Source of the DNA: CAYUVA01 sp964448115 [NCBI: uncultured bacterium]
GTDB taxonomy: Bacteria; CAYUVA01
Direction of reading: 5' to 3'
DNA length: 39,414 bases
NCBI GenBank assembly: GCA_964448115.1
Contig: CAYUVA010000043.1
Span: forward strand, 1 to 39,414
Shown: positions 24,252 to 33,316 of the stretch, one piece after another
Layout of the letters: every line of letters starts with the position of its first letter
How positions within the stretch are numbered: position 1 is the stretch's first letter
The notes under the pieces: generated by a model
Database searches by the model: none
What the model was told of the DNA's origin: nothing
What the model saw: only the letters and a program-made list of their open reading frames with translations
Position numbers and translations under genes: made by a program

Positions 24252-26759
24252 TTAATTACCGGTTAGATACTCCACACTAACTGCGCCTAGATACAAATCT
24301 AGATCTTTTGAATTTGGGGTTGTCGAGCCCCAGTAATCCCGCTGATACCAGGCAGTTAAGGTATAGTTACCTGCCACATTGACCTTGACCTCGTAAGTTA
24401 GCTGGTTCCACTCCCTCCCGATTATATTCTCTTGTCCGAGCAGATAATCCTCCAGGTAAAAAAGGGCACGAGGACCAACCATATCGTCATTGCTCATCGC
24501 CTGGATTGTGAGCCTGATCTTGCCTGGATAAAGGTAGATCGGCATGGAGGCATATCCATCGCGCCAGTAGATGTTATTGCCCGCACGACCTTGCCAGTTC
24601 TTCGCTTCGAACTTGGTGCTAAGAAGCTCTCTTTTTTTGCGGTAATCCAAGGTTGAATAGAGATTGAATGGCACGAAACCGGGATCCAAGCGGCTTATTC
24701 GATCCTTTATCTTATCCGCATGCTTGTACCTGCCGCTTCTTTGAAGCACAAGCATGTATCGATAAAGAAGATTGATATCATCCTTGGAGTCATCGATGGC
24801 GCTCGAATAGATCTCCATCGCTTCCCTCGCTTTTCCCATCACCTCCAGCCCCATTCCATAATACAGGGCTTCAAAAGGCGTGAGATTACGCTGAGGTTCT
24901 GCGGAACTTATCGCAGTCATCACCGAACCTAATAATCTCCGTGAATCGGAACCTGATAAGCTATCCACCCTGAGCACCGAGGCTAATGCCCTGGCAAGCG
25001 TAACTACAGCCAATCTATGTTGACCAGCTTGCATGAGATGCCTGGTCCTTATGGCAAGCGACTCGCCAGCAGGTTGGATATTCACCTGGTAAAGGTCGAT
25101 GGAGCACTCCTTATCGCAGCTATTAGGTGCATTTTCTTCTTGGTCTATTAGTGCATAATGAATTTTAAGCATTAGTTCACCGCTAATAAACGGCGGTATC
25201 TCAGCCCTTAAATCAAGGTATTGCAACTCACCAGGTGAATCAACAAAGGATACCTCCCCTTCAGATATCATTCTTTCGCCTATATACAAACCGATCTTGA
25301 GAGCTTGCGCATTACCAACGAGCTGCTGAAGATAAACCCTGCAATTTATGTTCTCCGATGGGTACATGCGAGTAAAGACCGCAGCCGGATATAAATCTTC
25401 CTCGAAGATGCCATCATCCTGGTAATCATAAAATATCCGTGTCGCTATGCACTTGAAAAGGCTGCTATCGTCCAGGTAAAAGGCTTGACCAGACGGCATG
25501 GAGCTAAGGTATTCAGCAAATAGTGGATGCTCGCTCTTCAGCTTTTGCCTGGTTGAACTCGCCCGGTCTGCCCGATAAAACTCCGATGCCCATTGCAAAA
25601 GCAGCGCCTCCCTCGGATGCCTGGTTAGCAGCTTGTCAAGGGCATCCCTTTCACCCCCTAGCTGGGCATCGACTATTTCATGCATCAGCGCCAGTTGACT
25701 GGAGAGCGGGATGTACTCTTCATGTCGCTCCAGCAGCTCCTTCATGCGGGGATAATCTCCCATCTCGAACAACCATCTTGCTTTCAACTCGACCGCTTCC
25801 GGGTCCGGCATCATGCTATCAAGCAGGCGATCCACGAATGGCAAAATCTCTGCCTTGAAAGGTTGCTTCGATTCTATAAGCGTCCTGGCATAGAAGAGCG
25901 CCTTGCCGAACCTTGTATTCTTGGCGTTTATCGAGGCAGCCAAAAAAAGCCCCAACGGATTCATCTTATCTTGCTCAAGCGTCCTTTGTATATATCGACC
26001 TGCCTTCTCTAGTTCCCCTTGCATGTAACAAAGCGCTGCCAGGTGGCTCAGCGACCTAATGCAAGGTTGTGCTTGCCTGATCTTATGCAGGATTTCATCG
26101 GGCAGCCTCGTTATCACTGATTGGTTCTTCTGGTGACCAGGTTCACCAAGGGAAATCAAATAATATCGTTTTGCCTTCTCGACATCCCCCTGGATGTAAG
26201 CCTTATCTCCCAGCCTGGCATAGAGATAAGATAGTCCCAGCAGGGCGTTACTGTTATCCGGGTCATATTCCATAGCCCTTAGATAACATTGTTGCGCCCG
26301 GTCGAGATTATCCTTGAGGAAATACATGTAGCCAAGGCGCTGATACAGGTTCTGGTTCTTGTAATCAAGCTCGGCGTTGCGTAGAGATCTTATTATCTCA
26401 TCGACTATAGGCTCAACCCTTCTGGCAAGGATGATGTCTCGGCTCAAGCCGATCGCCTCCAATGGAGTGATCGGCTCGAAGAATAATAAGAACTCTGACA
26501 GGATCGGCGGCAGGTGAACCTTGGATTTATTGGGATAGAGCATATCGAGCGTCATGCCGAGGCTGTACCATGCCATACCGTTGTATTTCCAGTACTTGAC
26601 CGCACGCTCAAAGTGTTCGACAGCTTCCTTGAGCCGTCCCGCCTCCATAGATCGATAGCCCTTCTTGAAATGGATATCGGAGTCAAGAGGAAACAATGCA
26701 ATAATGCAAAGCACGATGATTACTACTGCGATCGGGATTCTTAGATACAGCTTCGACAC
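24252..26759 (-). CDS. Membrane-anchored TPR protein with C-terminal jelly-roll-like domain
   Basis: 835 residues, starting with GTG. One N-terminal membrane helix (residues about 8-24, IPIAVVIIVLCIIALFPL) anchors it, with the rest probably periplasmic. TPR repeats are clear at about 30-65 (YRSMEAGRLKEAVEHFERAV), about 135-215 (LYQRLGYMYFLKDNLDRAQQ, SNALLGLSYLYARLGDKAY) and again around 595-680. A middle segment (about 430-560) is beta-rich. The last 120 residues read like a carbohydrate-binding-module jelly roll (GYASMPIYLYPGKIRLTIQA, then YTLTAWYQRDYWG). I suggest a scaffold that senses or holds the glycan made by the upstream genes. It is the last gene of the seven-gene minus-strand run, 17 bp after the GT-C/TPR gene. 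Confidence 0.8.
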   Translation of the reverse strand: MSKLYLRIPIAVVIIVLCIIALFPLDSDIHFKKGYRSMEAGRLKEAVEHFERAVKYWKYNGMAWYSLGMTLDMLYPNKSKVHLPPILSEFLLFFEPITPLEAIGLSRDIILARRVEPIVDEIIRSLRNAELDYKNQNLYQRLGYMYFLKDNLDRAQQCYLRAMEYDPDNSNALLGLSYLYARLGDKAYIQGDVEKAKRYYLISLGEPGHQKNQSVITRLPDEILHKIRQAQPCIRSLSHLAALCYMQGELEKAGRYIQRTLEQDKMNPLGLFLAASINAKNTRFGKALFYARTLIESKQPFKAEILPFVDRLLDSMMPDPEAVELKARWLFEMGDYPRMKELLERHEEYIPLSSQLALMHEIVDAQLGGERDALDKLLTRHPREALLLQWASEFYRADRASSTRQKLKSEHPLFAEYLSSMPSGQAFYLDDSSLFKCIATRIFYDYQDDGIFEEDLYPAAVFTRMYPSENINCRVYLQQLVGNAQALKIGLYIGERMISEGEVSFVDSPGELQYLDLRAEIPPFISGELMLKIHYALIDQEENAPNSCDKECSIDLYQVNIQPAGESLAIRTRHLMQAGQHRLAVVTLARALASVLRVDSLSGSDSRRLLGSVMTAISSAEPQRNLTPFEALYYGMGLEVMGKAREAMEIYSSAIDDSKDDINLLYRYMLVLQRSGRYKHADKIKDRISRLDPGFVPFNLYSTLDYRKKRELLSTKFEAKNWQGRAGNNIYWRDGYASMPIYLYPGKIRLTIQAMSNDDMVGPRALFYLEDYLLGQENIIGREWNQLTYEVKVNVAGNYTLTAWYQRDYWGSTTPNSKDLDLYLGAVSVEYLTGN

Positions 26760-26776
26760 GGTCTATATAGGATACT

Positions 26777-28804
26777 TCATTGAGCGCCTTGTCTCAATAT
26801 CTTTTCCACCTCCTCAAGGGCAGCCCTGGCGCCGGTGAAGCCAGGCTCCAATTCAAGGGCTTTCTTGAAGGAATCTTTTGCTTTCTCGTATTCCTTGAGC
26901 ATGATAAAAGTTTGCCCAAGGTTGTAATGTGCCTGGGAATAGTTATGGCGCAGTCGCAGCGCTTGCTTGAACTGGTTGACCGCCCCATCAAGCTGCCCGG
27001 TAGCGGCATAAGCTATGCCCAGATTATTATGCGCCTCTGGAAATCGACTCTTGTGTTTGAGCGCCATCTTGAGGTTGCTTATTGCGCGGTCATATTTTCC
27101 TATACTTTGGTAATATATCCCCATCCGGTAGTATGGAGCATAGTAATGGGGACAAAGCTCGGCAGCCATCTTGAAGTACTCCAGGGCTTGCTGGTGCATT
27201 CCCTGCACCCTGTAGGTCTCGCCTATAAGATAGGCAATCTGTCCTGACAAGGCAGGATCAGGCTCGCTCTGGTAAGCCTTGTGGAAAAACTCCGCAGCCT
27301 TGCGATATTCTCCCATCTGGAAGAACATGTTGCCTATGTTGATCAATCCCTCGCTCGACTCCTTAGCCTGCGGATTATAGATCATCAAGGTTGCCAAAAC
27401 GATAACCACTACAAGCGAAAGCAGCACCTGGTAGGTGTCCTTTAGAATGCCCAGCAGCTCCTTACCCAAGAAATAAGCTAGAAGGATCAGGATTAGCAGC
27501 AAGGTGATGCACCCTGCCGACCTTGCTGCGATCCCCAAGAGATTTGTCAGCATAAGGCTATTGGAGCCGGTTTGGGCGATCTGGGGAATGAACTCACCTA
27601 ATGGGAAGCTGTGGCTCAGCGGAAAGCGCGGGTTTATCCAGTTTGCCAATGTATGAAATAGCACGGAGACCTCGCCTAAAGCGAGAAATAAATATATGCT
27701 TCGGGTCTGCTCCACTCTGGGAATAAAGGCGAAGATAGGAATAATCAAAAACGGCAGTATGAGAACTAGATAACGAGGTCCGATCCCATACCCCCCCTGC
27801 CAATCGATCAGGCTGGCATTTAAAAGGGTCTGAGATACAGCAATCGCCATGGTTAGCAATACGAGCGAATATTGTCGCTGCCTGATCAATGAATACCAGC
27901 CAAAGGCGGTAAAAATGAAAAAGGGCGAGTAAAAAAGCAAACCCCTCGCCGGGGATAAAAGCACTCCATACAGCCTATCCCAGGAAAACCCGACCAGCCC
28001 CATAAATCCTTGCAGGCGATGAGGAAGTACATGATACGAATAGGCGTTGGTCCAGAAACTGTCAAAGCAGAGCTTATTGTAAAAAAGAAGTAAGGATAAT
28101 GGAAGCAAAATGCTCGCCATGTAAAGAAACTGTCTTCTATCTCGCAATCGATATGCGGTATAAATATAAAGAATAATGATCATCAAAAGCGCGCTGAAAT
28201 CGCTGAGCACTGCAAAACCACATAGTATGCCGCCTAGGGCAAGGTGCTGCCAGGTGGGATCACCCTCATTCTTACGACCATAGACCAAGTAAAAGCTTAG
28301 AAATAGCAGGGATGCTGCCAGTTGATGACCGTAGAATTGCACAGAATAGGTAAAAGCTCCGCTGCCAAAGGCATAAAACAGCACAGCTATCAAGGCTAGT
28401 TCGCGCCTTTTTACAAATTTGGAGCTTATCCTGTACAGCAACATTACCCCAAAAGCAGAGGGCAAAGAGATGATGAGCACTCGAAGAAGATAAGCATATA
28501 CTGAAAAATTCAGGCTTATCCCTAGAATCTTTGCTAGATTGTAAAGGACAAAATAGATTGGGATGCCTAAAATACTGGGACCTATCGGCTTATCAGAGTA
28601 GTAATGTCCATTGTAGTAAGCAACATCGACGCTGTTCTCCCGATATTTATCTATTCGTAAGCTATGATCTTCAACTACTGAGCGGATTAGATTATAGCGA
28701 CTATTCTCATTATCATCGATATAAGGAGCGAAAAACAAACAGTAGATCAGGAAGGTGAAAATAAATAGCCTAAGCTCGGTCATTTTTAGTAATACAAGCC
28801 GCAT
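26777..28804 (-). CDS. GT-C (GT39-like) membrane glycosyltransferase with C-terminal TPR repeats
   Basis: About 675 residues from the ATG at 28804; a TTG at 28834 and an ATG at 28783 are alternatives and none has a strong ribosome site. The N-terminal two thirds hold about 12 membrane helices. The first periplasmic loop has the GT-C pattern DDNENSRYNLIRSVVEDHSL, then HYYSDKPIGPSILGIPIY, as in ArnT/PMT-type enzymes that use polyprenyl-phosphate sugars. Residues about 500-675 make five TPR repeats with canonical spacing (SEGLINIGNMFFQMGEYRKA, PEAHNNLGIAYAATGQLDGA, SQAHYNLGQTFIMLKEYEKA). GT-C plus C-terminal TPR is also the layout of animal TMTC O-mannosyltransferases. Likely role: periplasmic glycosylation of a lipid or protein. 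It lies between the YfhO-type and TPR/jelly-roll genes. Confidence 0.82.
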   Translation of the reverse strand: MRLVLLKMTELRLFIFTFLIYCLFFAPYIDDNENSRYNLIRSVVEDHSLRIDKYRENSVDVAYYNGHYYSDKPIGPSILGIPIYFVLYNLAKILGISLNFSVYAYLLRVLIISLPSAFGVMLLYRISSKFVKRRELALIAVLFYAFGSGAFTYSVQFYGHQLAASLLFLSFYLVYGRKNEGDPTWQHLALGGILCGFAVLSDFSALLMIIILYIYTAYRLRDRRQFLYMASILLPLSLLLFYNKLCFDSFWTNAYSYHVLPHRLQGFMGLVGFSWDRLYGVLLSPARGLLFYSPFFIFTAFGWYSLIRQRQYSLVLLTMAIAVSQTLLNASLIDWQGGYGIGPRYLVLILPFLIIPIFAFIPRVEQTRSIYLFLALGEVSVLFHTLANWINPRFPLSHSFPLGEFIPQIAQTGSNSLMLTNLLGIAARSAGCITLLLILILLAYFLGKELLGILKDTYQVLLSLVVVIVLATLMIYNPQAKESSEGLINIGNMFFQMGEYRKAAEFFHKAYQSEPDPALSGQIAYLIGETYRVQGMHQQALEYFKMAAELCPHYYAPYYRMGIYYQSIGKYDRAISNLKMALKHKSRFPEAHNNLGIAYAATGQLDGAVNQFKQALRLRHNYSQAHYNLGQTFIMLKEYEKAKDSFKKALELEPGFTGARAALEEVEKILRQGAQ

Positions 28805-28837
28805 TAAAAGAATAATATACCATCTAAAACCCAAACA

Positions 28838-31108
28838 TCAAGAAAAAACCAGCACCAACCACACAATGAGAACCAAGGCAACGGTCACCAGGCTCAAATA
28901 CAGCCCAAGGGAAAACGAAAATGGCTGATAATAAAGGCTTCCTTCATAGCTACCTGGCTCTACAATTGCTCCCATGAACAGGTAGTTTGCCCTTGCAAGG
29001 GGCACAATTCTTTGATTTAACTCGAGAATCCAACCAGGGAAATACGAATTCAGGATCACCAATGCCCCAGGATAGGGCGCATTTATCGATAATGAAAACC
29101 GATTTGGATCTACCATCTGAAGTTCAATCCCAGGCAGCGCGCTATTGGAATCCACGATGTCAATGTCTCGGTGGTTATCAAGCATAGCCTGGCTGGACAG
29201 GCTGAACACAGCATATTCCCCGCAGGAGCTAGTTATCTGCGACAATTGCAGCAGCGAGATGCGCCCATCATCGGTAATGGCGAACCTGCTTGCCATGAAA
29301 GCCAATGGCAAAGCTCCCTTGTTCTCATATACTCGATAGTGCCTTTGCTGATAAGTAAGCGAAAGGTTGTGATCCTCCATGGGCGGATGACTAGGAGTGC
29401 TGATATCGGCGATGAAATACCTTGCGCCAAGGTAATCGAGCAGCCACGGCGGTCTGAGCAGATCGTAGGATACTCCGAAGCCAGACATCTCCCTGCCTTG
29501 TGCAAGATTTACCAGGGCATTGAAGCGGGATAAGAGACTCGATGAATAGCCACCGGCATTCGATATGCCATATATCATGCCCAGGTTACTATACATCTGG
29601 TTCAGGTAATAGTATCGCTGGTGCCCCGACTGGTCGGCTATGAAATCATCAAGCTCACTCATGTAATCGATGGCACCGGTATTGGCTTGCTGGACATATC
29701 TTGTATTCTCGGAAAGCGAATAGACGCAAAGCAGGTAAAACAAGGCTATTGCAATGAAAACAGCGATCTTCTTCGATTCCCTGATGGCTATGAAAATGCA
29801 ACCCAAGGCTGCGAGTAGCAGTAAAAGCTCGAAAAATGGGCGATTGGAAAGGCTGAGGCTGTGATTTGGGCACAGGATGATGGCTGGAGGTATAAGCGCC
29901 ATGGTCAAAGCTGCCAGCCAGAACAGCCCGGCTCTGTTTGCTGCCCTAAGGCTATCTTGAAGCCGATCCAGCAGCTCAGCGATAATGATTGCGGCTGCGA
30001 TGGTGAAAACATATAGCCATCGAGACGGTCCCCTGAAATGAGCGACTCCAGGCAACGACCAGAGCAGATCGCTTAGGTAAGGGAAGTTATCCCCTAGCAT
30101 CATCAAGACTGAAAACAATAACCCAAACCGATAGACATTTAACCTCGACCCGTTGAAGCAAGCTAATCCGGCAAGAAGCATGATCAGACCAGGGATGCCC
30201 AGGTAACAATACAGATCCCCGAAGTAACCCTTGCTTCGATAATCATCATCGATCGGCGTACCGAGATGTCTCGGATGCAGAAAGGTGATGAAATTCTCCC
30301 ACTGAAAGGGCGAAACCATGAGCACATCCTGGTCGAGAGCGCCGGTTCTCAATGTATGTTCGGTCAGCTCCGCGCCCGGTATCAACAGGCAAGCGCACAA
30401 AAGCGCAGCCATGAAGAAGGGCAGCAATATCAAGGCTGCGTCCTTGAAGCCGAGTTTGCGCCTGAAGGTGGCGTGAACAAAGATAAAAAGCAGCAGGTAA
30501 AAAGTATAAAAAATATACTGGGGATGACCGCCGTTGATGAATAGGAACAAAACTCCCGCCATCTGCAGGATCTGCTTGAGCCTCCTGGAGGACAACAATC
30601 TCTCGAATAGCAGGATCACTAGCGGAGCCAGCGCATAAGTAGCTAGGTTCACCAGGTGCCCGTAGAGCAGATGCCCTGCCCAGTAACCGCTGAATGCGTA
30701 AACATGCGAAGCGATGAAGCAAGCGCCCACGGACAGCCGATAGTGCCGACAGAGCGTATAAAAAAAGATGCCGGATAAGTATGTGTGCAAGAGAATTACC
30801 AGGTTCGAGGCTTGATATGGAGAGATAAAAAGATATAGCCAGGTCAATGGATAACCGATGCTGGTGAGAAGCCCGGCAATAAAAGGCACCCCGCAGAAGA
30901 TATGCGGATTCCACAGCGGTATGACCCCTGCCTTCAGCCACTGCGCCATGAAAACACGACGCGGAAGATACTGCAATATTAGGTCAGAGCCGAGGATCAG
31001 CTTGCCTTGAGATATGATCGGCAAAGCCTTGATCCCAATGATGACTAGCAACGATAGGCTGAGCAGTCCTGGATATAAGAGCCTATTCCTCCAGCCTGGT
31101 TCCATCAT
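28838..31108 (-). CDS. YfhO-family membrane protein
   Basis: 756 residues with about 12-13 membrane helices and a C-terminal soluble beta-rich part near residues 510-720, then a final helix. The YfhO hallmarks are GSDLILQYLPRRVFMAQWL and PLWNPHIFCGVPFIAG in the first loop, AFSGYWAGHLLYGHLVNLAT, then FLHPRHLGTP and GVAHFRGPSRWLYVF. YfhO proteins are GT-C-like and are associated with glycosylation of teichoic acids or surface glycans in other bacteria. The late segment LDYLGARYFIAD, followed by HYRVYENKGALPLAFM, is typical of the family. The start is one of two adjacent ATGs (31108 or 31105), inside the 3' end of the GHMP kinase gene, an overlap of about 26 bp that suggests coupled translation. 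Confidence 0.87.
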   Translation of the reverse strand: MMEPGWRNRLLYPGLLSLSLLVIIGIKALPIISQGKLILGSDLILQYLPRRVFMAQWLKAGVIPLWNPHIFCGVPFIAGLLTSIGYPLTWLYLFISPYQASNLVILLHTYLSGIFFYTLCRHYRLSVGACFIASHVYAFSGYWAGHLLYGHLVNLATYALAPLVILLFERLLSSRRLKQILQMAGVLFLFINGGHPQYIFYTFYLLLFIFVHATFRRKLGFKDAALILLPFFMAALLCACLLIPGAELTEHTLRTGALDQDVLMVSPFQWENFITFLHPRHLGTPIDDDYRSKGYFGDLYCYLGIPGLIMLLAGLACFNGSRLNVYRFGLLFSVLMMLGDNFPYLSDLLWSLPGVAHFRGPSRWLYVFTIAAAIIIAELLDRLQDSLRAANRAGLFWLAALTMALIPPAIILCPNHSLSLSNRPFFELLLLLAALGCIFIAIRESKKIAVFIAIALFYLLCVYSLSENTRYVQQANTGAIDYMSELDDFIADQSGHQRYYYLNQMYSNLGMIYGISNAGGYSSSLLSRFNALVNLAQGREMSGFGVSYDLLRPPWLLDYLGARYFIADISTPSHPPMEDHNLSLTYQQRHYRVYENKGALPLAFMASRFAITDDGRISLLQLSQITSSCGEYAVFSLSSQAMLDNHRDIDIVDSNSALPGIELQMVDPNRFSLSINAPYPGALVILNSYFPGWILELNQRIVPLARANYLFMGAIVEPGSYEGSLYYQPFSFSLGLYLSLVTVALVLIVWLVLVFS

Positions 31109-32168
31109 CGATCCTCACCACTTTCGCATTTCCCCCAGCCCTTTTTATCGCCTCCACTACCGATGCTTCGTTACCAGGGGCATAAGCGGTGAAGCATCCA
31201 CCGCCCCCGGATCCGTTCAGCTTGCATGCCAGAGCACCCGCTTTCATCGATGCGGAGATGAGCATCTCGATCCGCTCGGTAGATATGCCCAGCCAGTCCC
31301 TGATCACAACATGTTGTCTATTTAAAAGGTCGGCGAATGCTTCCCTATCTGGCTCAATGCAACCAGAAAGCAAATCGAGACCCTGCTTGGTTATCTGCCG
31401 GGTCATCATGGTGCCCACCAGCCTTCTACCGCCTCGCAAAGGGAGGCGGGCAAGGTCCTCGATAGCCTCTTCCGCGCTCGAATAGGATAGGGAGAATTCA
31501 GGCTTCATCTTTTGCATCATATCAAGTGCCTGAAGAACATCCCTCTTGATCTCAGCCAACATCCCGGTTGTATCCTTGGTGGTCAGCGAATCCCCCAGCA
31601 CTAGTCCATCTATCCTTGCATTTAACCTTGTTACCTTGAAGATTTCAGAGCAATCTACATGGATGATGCCACCAAGCGCACAGGCGTAATGATCCATCAT
31701 CCCCCCCGGCTCATCGAACTCCACTACCTCTGCCTGGTAGCCTAAGTTCGCCAGCTCTTCACCCCCCAAGGAGGTGCCTTGCACCGCGATCTCAGACAGC
31801 AACCTCGCCCAGGCGATGACCAGAGCTGATGAGCTGCTGATCCCCTTGCCAATGGGGATCTGGCTTTTTACCTCGCAGTCCCAGCCGCCATCAAAGCGAT
31901 ATCCCCCGCGCAGAAGCACATTGTAAACGCTGCGGAGGTAGTCGCGCTGCCTCCTGTAGGGCGCCGGTTCATTAGGTTGCAGCTCATCGACAGCTTCAAT
32001 ATCGGGCATTTTAACCTTTATCTTACTATCACGGTCGATCCTCAAGCCGCTGATCACCAGGCGCAGGTTTATGGCAGCAGGTATTACGCCCAACCCGAAG
32101 TAGTCCTGGTGTTCGCCGAGCAGGCAGATCCTGGCTGGCGTGGAGACCTCGATCTTATCTCTTCCCAT
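31083..32168 (-). CDS. GHMP-family sugar kinase (galactokinase-like)
   Basis: 361 residues. The start ATG has GGAG 7 nt upstream. Motif 1 PARICLLGEHQDYFGLG (residues about 11-27) resembles the galactokinase signature, motif 2 is the ATP loop IPIGKGISSSSAL (about 108-120) and motif 3 is KLNGSGGGGCFTAYAP (about 321-336). A FDEPGGMMDHYACALGG segment holds the catalytic Asp region. It should phosphorylate a sugar at C1 (galactose, a uronic acid, a heptose or similar) in the cytoplasm, to be followed by a nucleotidyltransferase. No nucleotidyltransferase is in this window, so the pathway is split. It overlaps the radical SAM gene upstream by 14 nt and the YfhO-type gene downstream by 26 nt. Confidence 0.88.
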   Translation of the reverse strand: MGRDKIEVSTPARICLLGEHQDYFGLGVIPAAINLRLVISGLRIDRDSKIKVKMPDIEAVDELQPNEPAPYRRQRDYLRSVYNVLLRGGYRFDGGWDCEVKSQIPIGKGISSSSALVIAWARLLSEIAVQGTSLGGEELANLGYQAEVVEFDEPGGMMDHYACALGGIIHVDCSEIFKVTRLNARIDGLVLGDSLTTKDTTGMLAEIKRDVLQALDMMQKMKPEFSLSYSSAEEAIEDLARLPLRGGRRLVGTMMTRQITKQGLDLLSGCIEPDREAFADLLNRQHVVIRDWLGISTERIEMLISASMKAGALACKLNGSGGGGCFTAYAPGNEASVVEAIKRAGGNAKVVRIDDGTRLEE

Positions 32169-33309
32169 CGATTAGCTCCTTGATTGCCAGCACCTCGCCT
32201 GCCAGCCTATTATAGGACTGGGTGAACTCAGGTATGCACAAGCTGCATTCCTTTGGATACCCACCAGCGAGCATCTTCTTTCTAAAGCGCTGCATGGTTT
32301 CCCCCTTCCATAACATGGAGAATGGCGTCTTATGGACATTGCCTAGCAGGTTGCTGTACTTGGCTGCCAGTGTGCAGCAAACCATCACATCGCCATCGGC
32401 GTTGATGAAAGCCATCGTGTAAGGCGCAAAGCAGATCTTCGGAGGATCATGCCTTCCCAAGCCATACTCAAGTATCGAGCGATAGTTTGTGTATATTCGC
32501 TTGGATTCAGCCATCTTACCGAATCTTTCTATGTGCTCCAGTGCTTCCTTTTGTTTATTATTTGGTATCCAGAATGGCTTGTTGCTCTCCCATTCGAGCA
32601 AGACAGATAGGTTTATGGCTACAACACCGAACTGTTCGGCAATTTGTATTAACCGATCCAGGCTGGAGTAGTTGAGACTGGTGAGCACAGTGCCGATGCG
32701 CAGCACGGGCAGGTTAGAGTTTTGCTTTTTCCTAGCCTCGCTCAGGTTCCTCAAGCCCAACATAGTGCGTTTGAATGCCCACTTGCCGCGTATCCTGTCA
32801 TTTATCGACTCGAGGGGCGAATCCAATGAAACGCAGATATCATCATGCCCGGCAGCCACTATCTCACTCGCCAGCTCCTTATCGATAAAGGTAGCATTGG
32901 TGGTAAAAGAGCCTGTCATGCCTCGTTTCTTGATCGCTTTTATGATATCAAGGATGTCCTTTCGTACCAGCGGCTCACCGCCACCGGTGAAATCGACCTC
33001 GCCTACTCCCAGGTTTTTTAAATCATCCAAGATATCCTTTAACTTCTTCAGGGACATATCCTTTTTTTTAGCCATATCCAGCCTCATCTTTTTAGCATCC
33101 TGGAGCCGCCAGCAGATCGGACAGCTCAGGTTGCACTTGTCAGTAGGACTGATCATCACCCTTTGCGGGGGGATGTCTTGGTCAAGAAAGACTGCCTTAT
33201 ATAGCCTGATCGCCTGCTCGGAGAACCTGTCCGAACCCTCCAGGCTCGATAGCAGATCAGCCGGCGAGGATCCTTTTATTGTGCCTATAAGTCTCTTTAT
33301 TATGCTCAT
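32155..33309 (-). CDS. Radical SAM/SPASM protein 1
   Basis: 384 residues. The radical SAM cluster motif is CNLSCPIC (Cys59, Cys63, Cys66), which binds a 4Fe-4S cluster and reductively cleaves S-adenosylmethionine. The GGGEP motif follows in VDFTGGGEPLVRKDIL, then SFTTNATF and CVSLDSP for SAM contacts. The C-terminus is a SPASM domain with extra cluster-binding cysteines: C293, VCC (C311, C312), and CSLC (C355, C358). SPASM enzymes modify peptides, proteins or sugars. With a sugar kinase overlapping by 14 nt and glycosyltransferases in the same run, a sugar or glycolipid substrate is the simplest idea, but peptide modification cannot be excluded. No precursor-peptide gene is visible. The ATG at 33309 lies 7 nt after the previous gene. 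Confidence 0.9.
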   Translation of the reverse strand: MSIIKRLIGTIKGSSPADLLSSLEGSDRFSEQAIRLYKAVFLDQDIPPQRVMISPTDKCNLSCPICWRLQDAKKMRLDMAKKKDMSLKKLKDILDDLKNLGVGEVDFTGGGEPLVRKDILDIIKAIKKRGMTGSFTTNATFIDKELASEIVAAGHDDICVSLDSPLESINDRIRGKWAFKRTMLGLRNLSEARKKQNSNLPVLRIGTVLTSLNYSSLDRLIQIAEQFGVVAINLSVLLEWESNKPFWIPNNKQKEALEHIERFGKMAESKRIYTNYRSILEYGLGRHDPPKICFAPYTMAFINADGDVMVCCTLAAKYSNLLGNVHKTPFSMLWKGETMQRFRKKMLAGGYPKECSLCIPEFTQSYNRLAGEVLAIKELIDGKR

Positions 33310-33316
33310 GTATGGA

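Noticed and set aside
30246-30941. A 231-codon minus-strand frame inside the YfhO-type gene.
   Set aside because: It lies in another frame of a gene with clear membrane helices and motifs, and its own translation is Arg/Ala/His-rich without a pattern.
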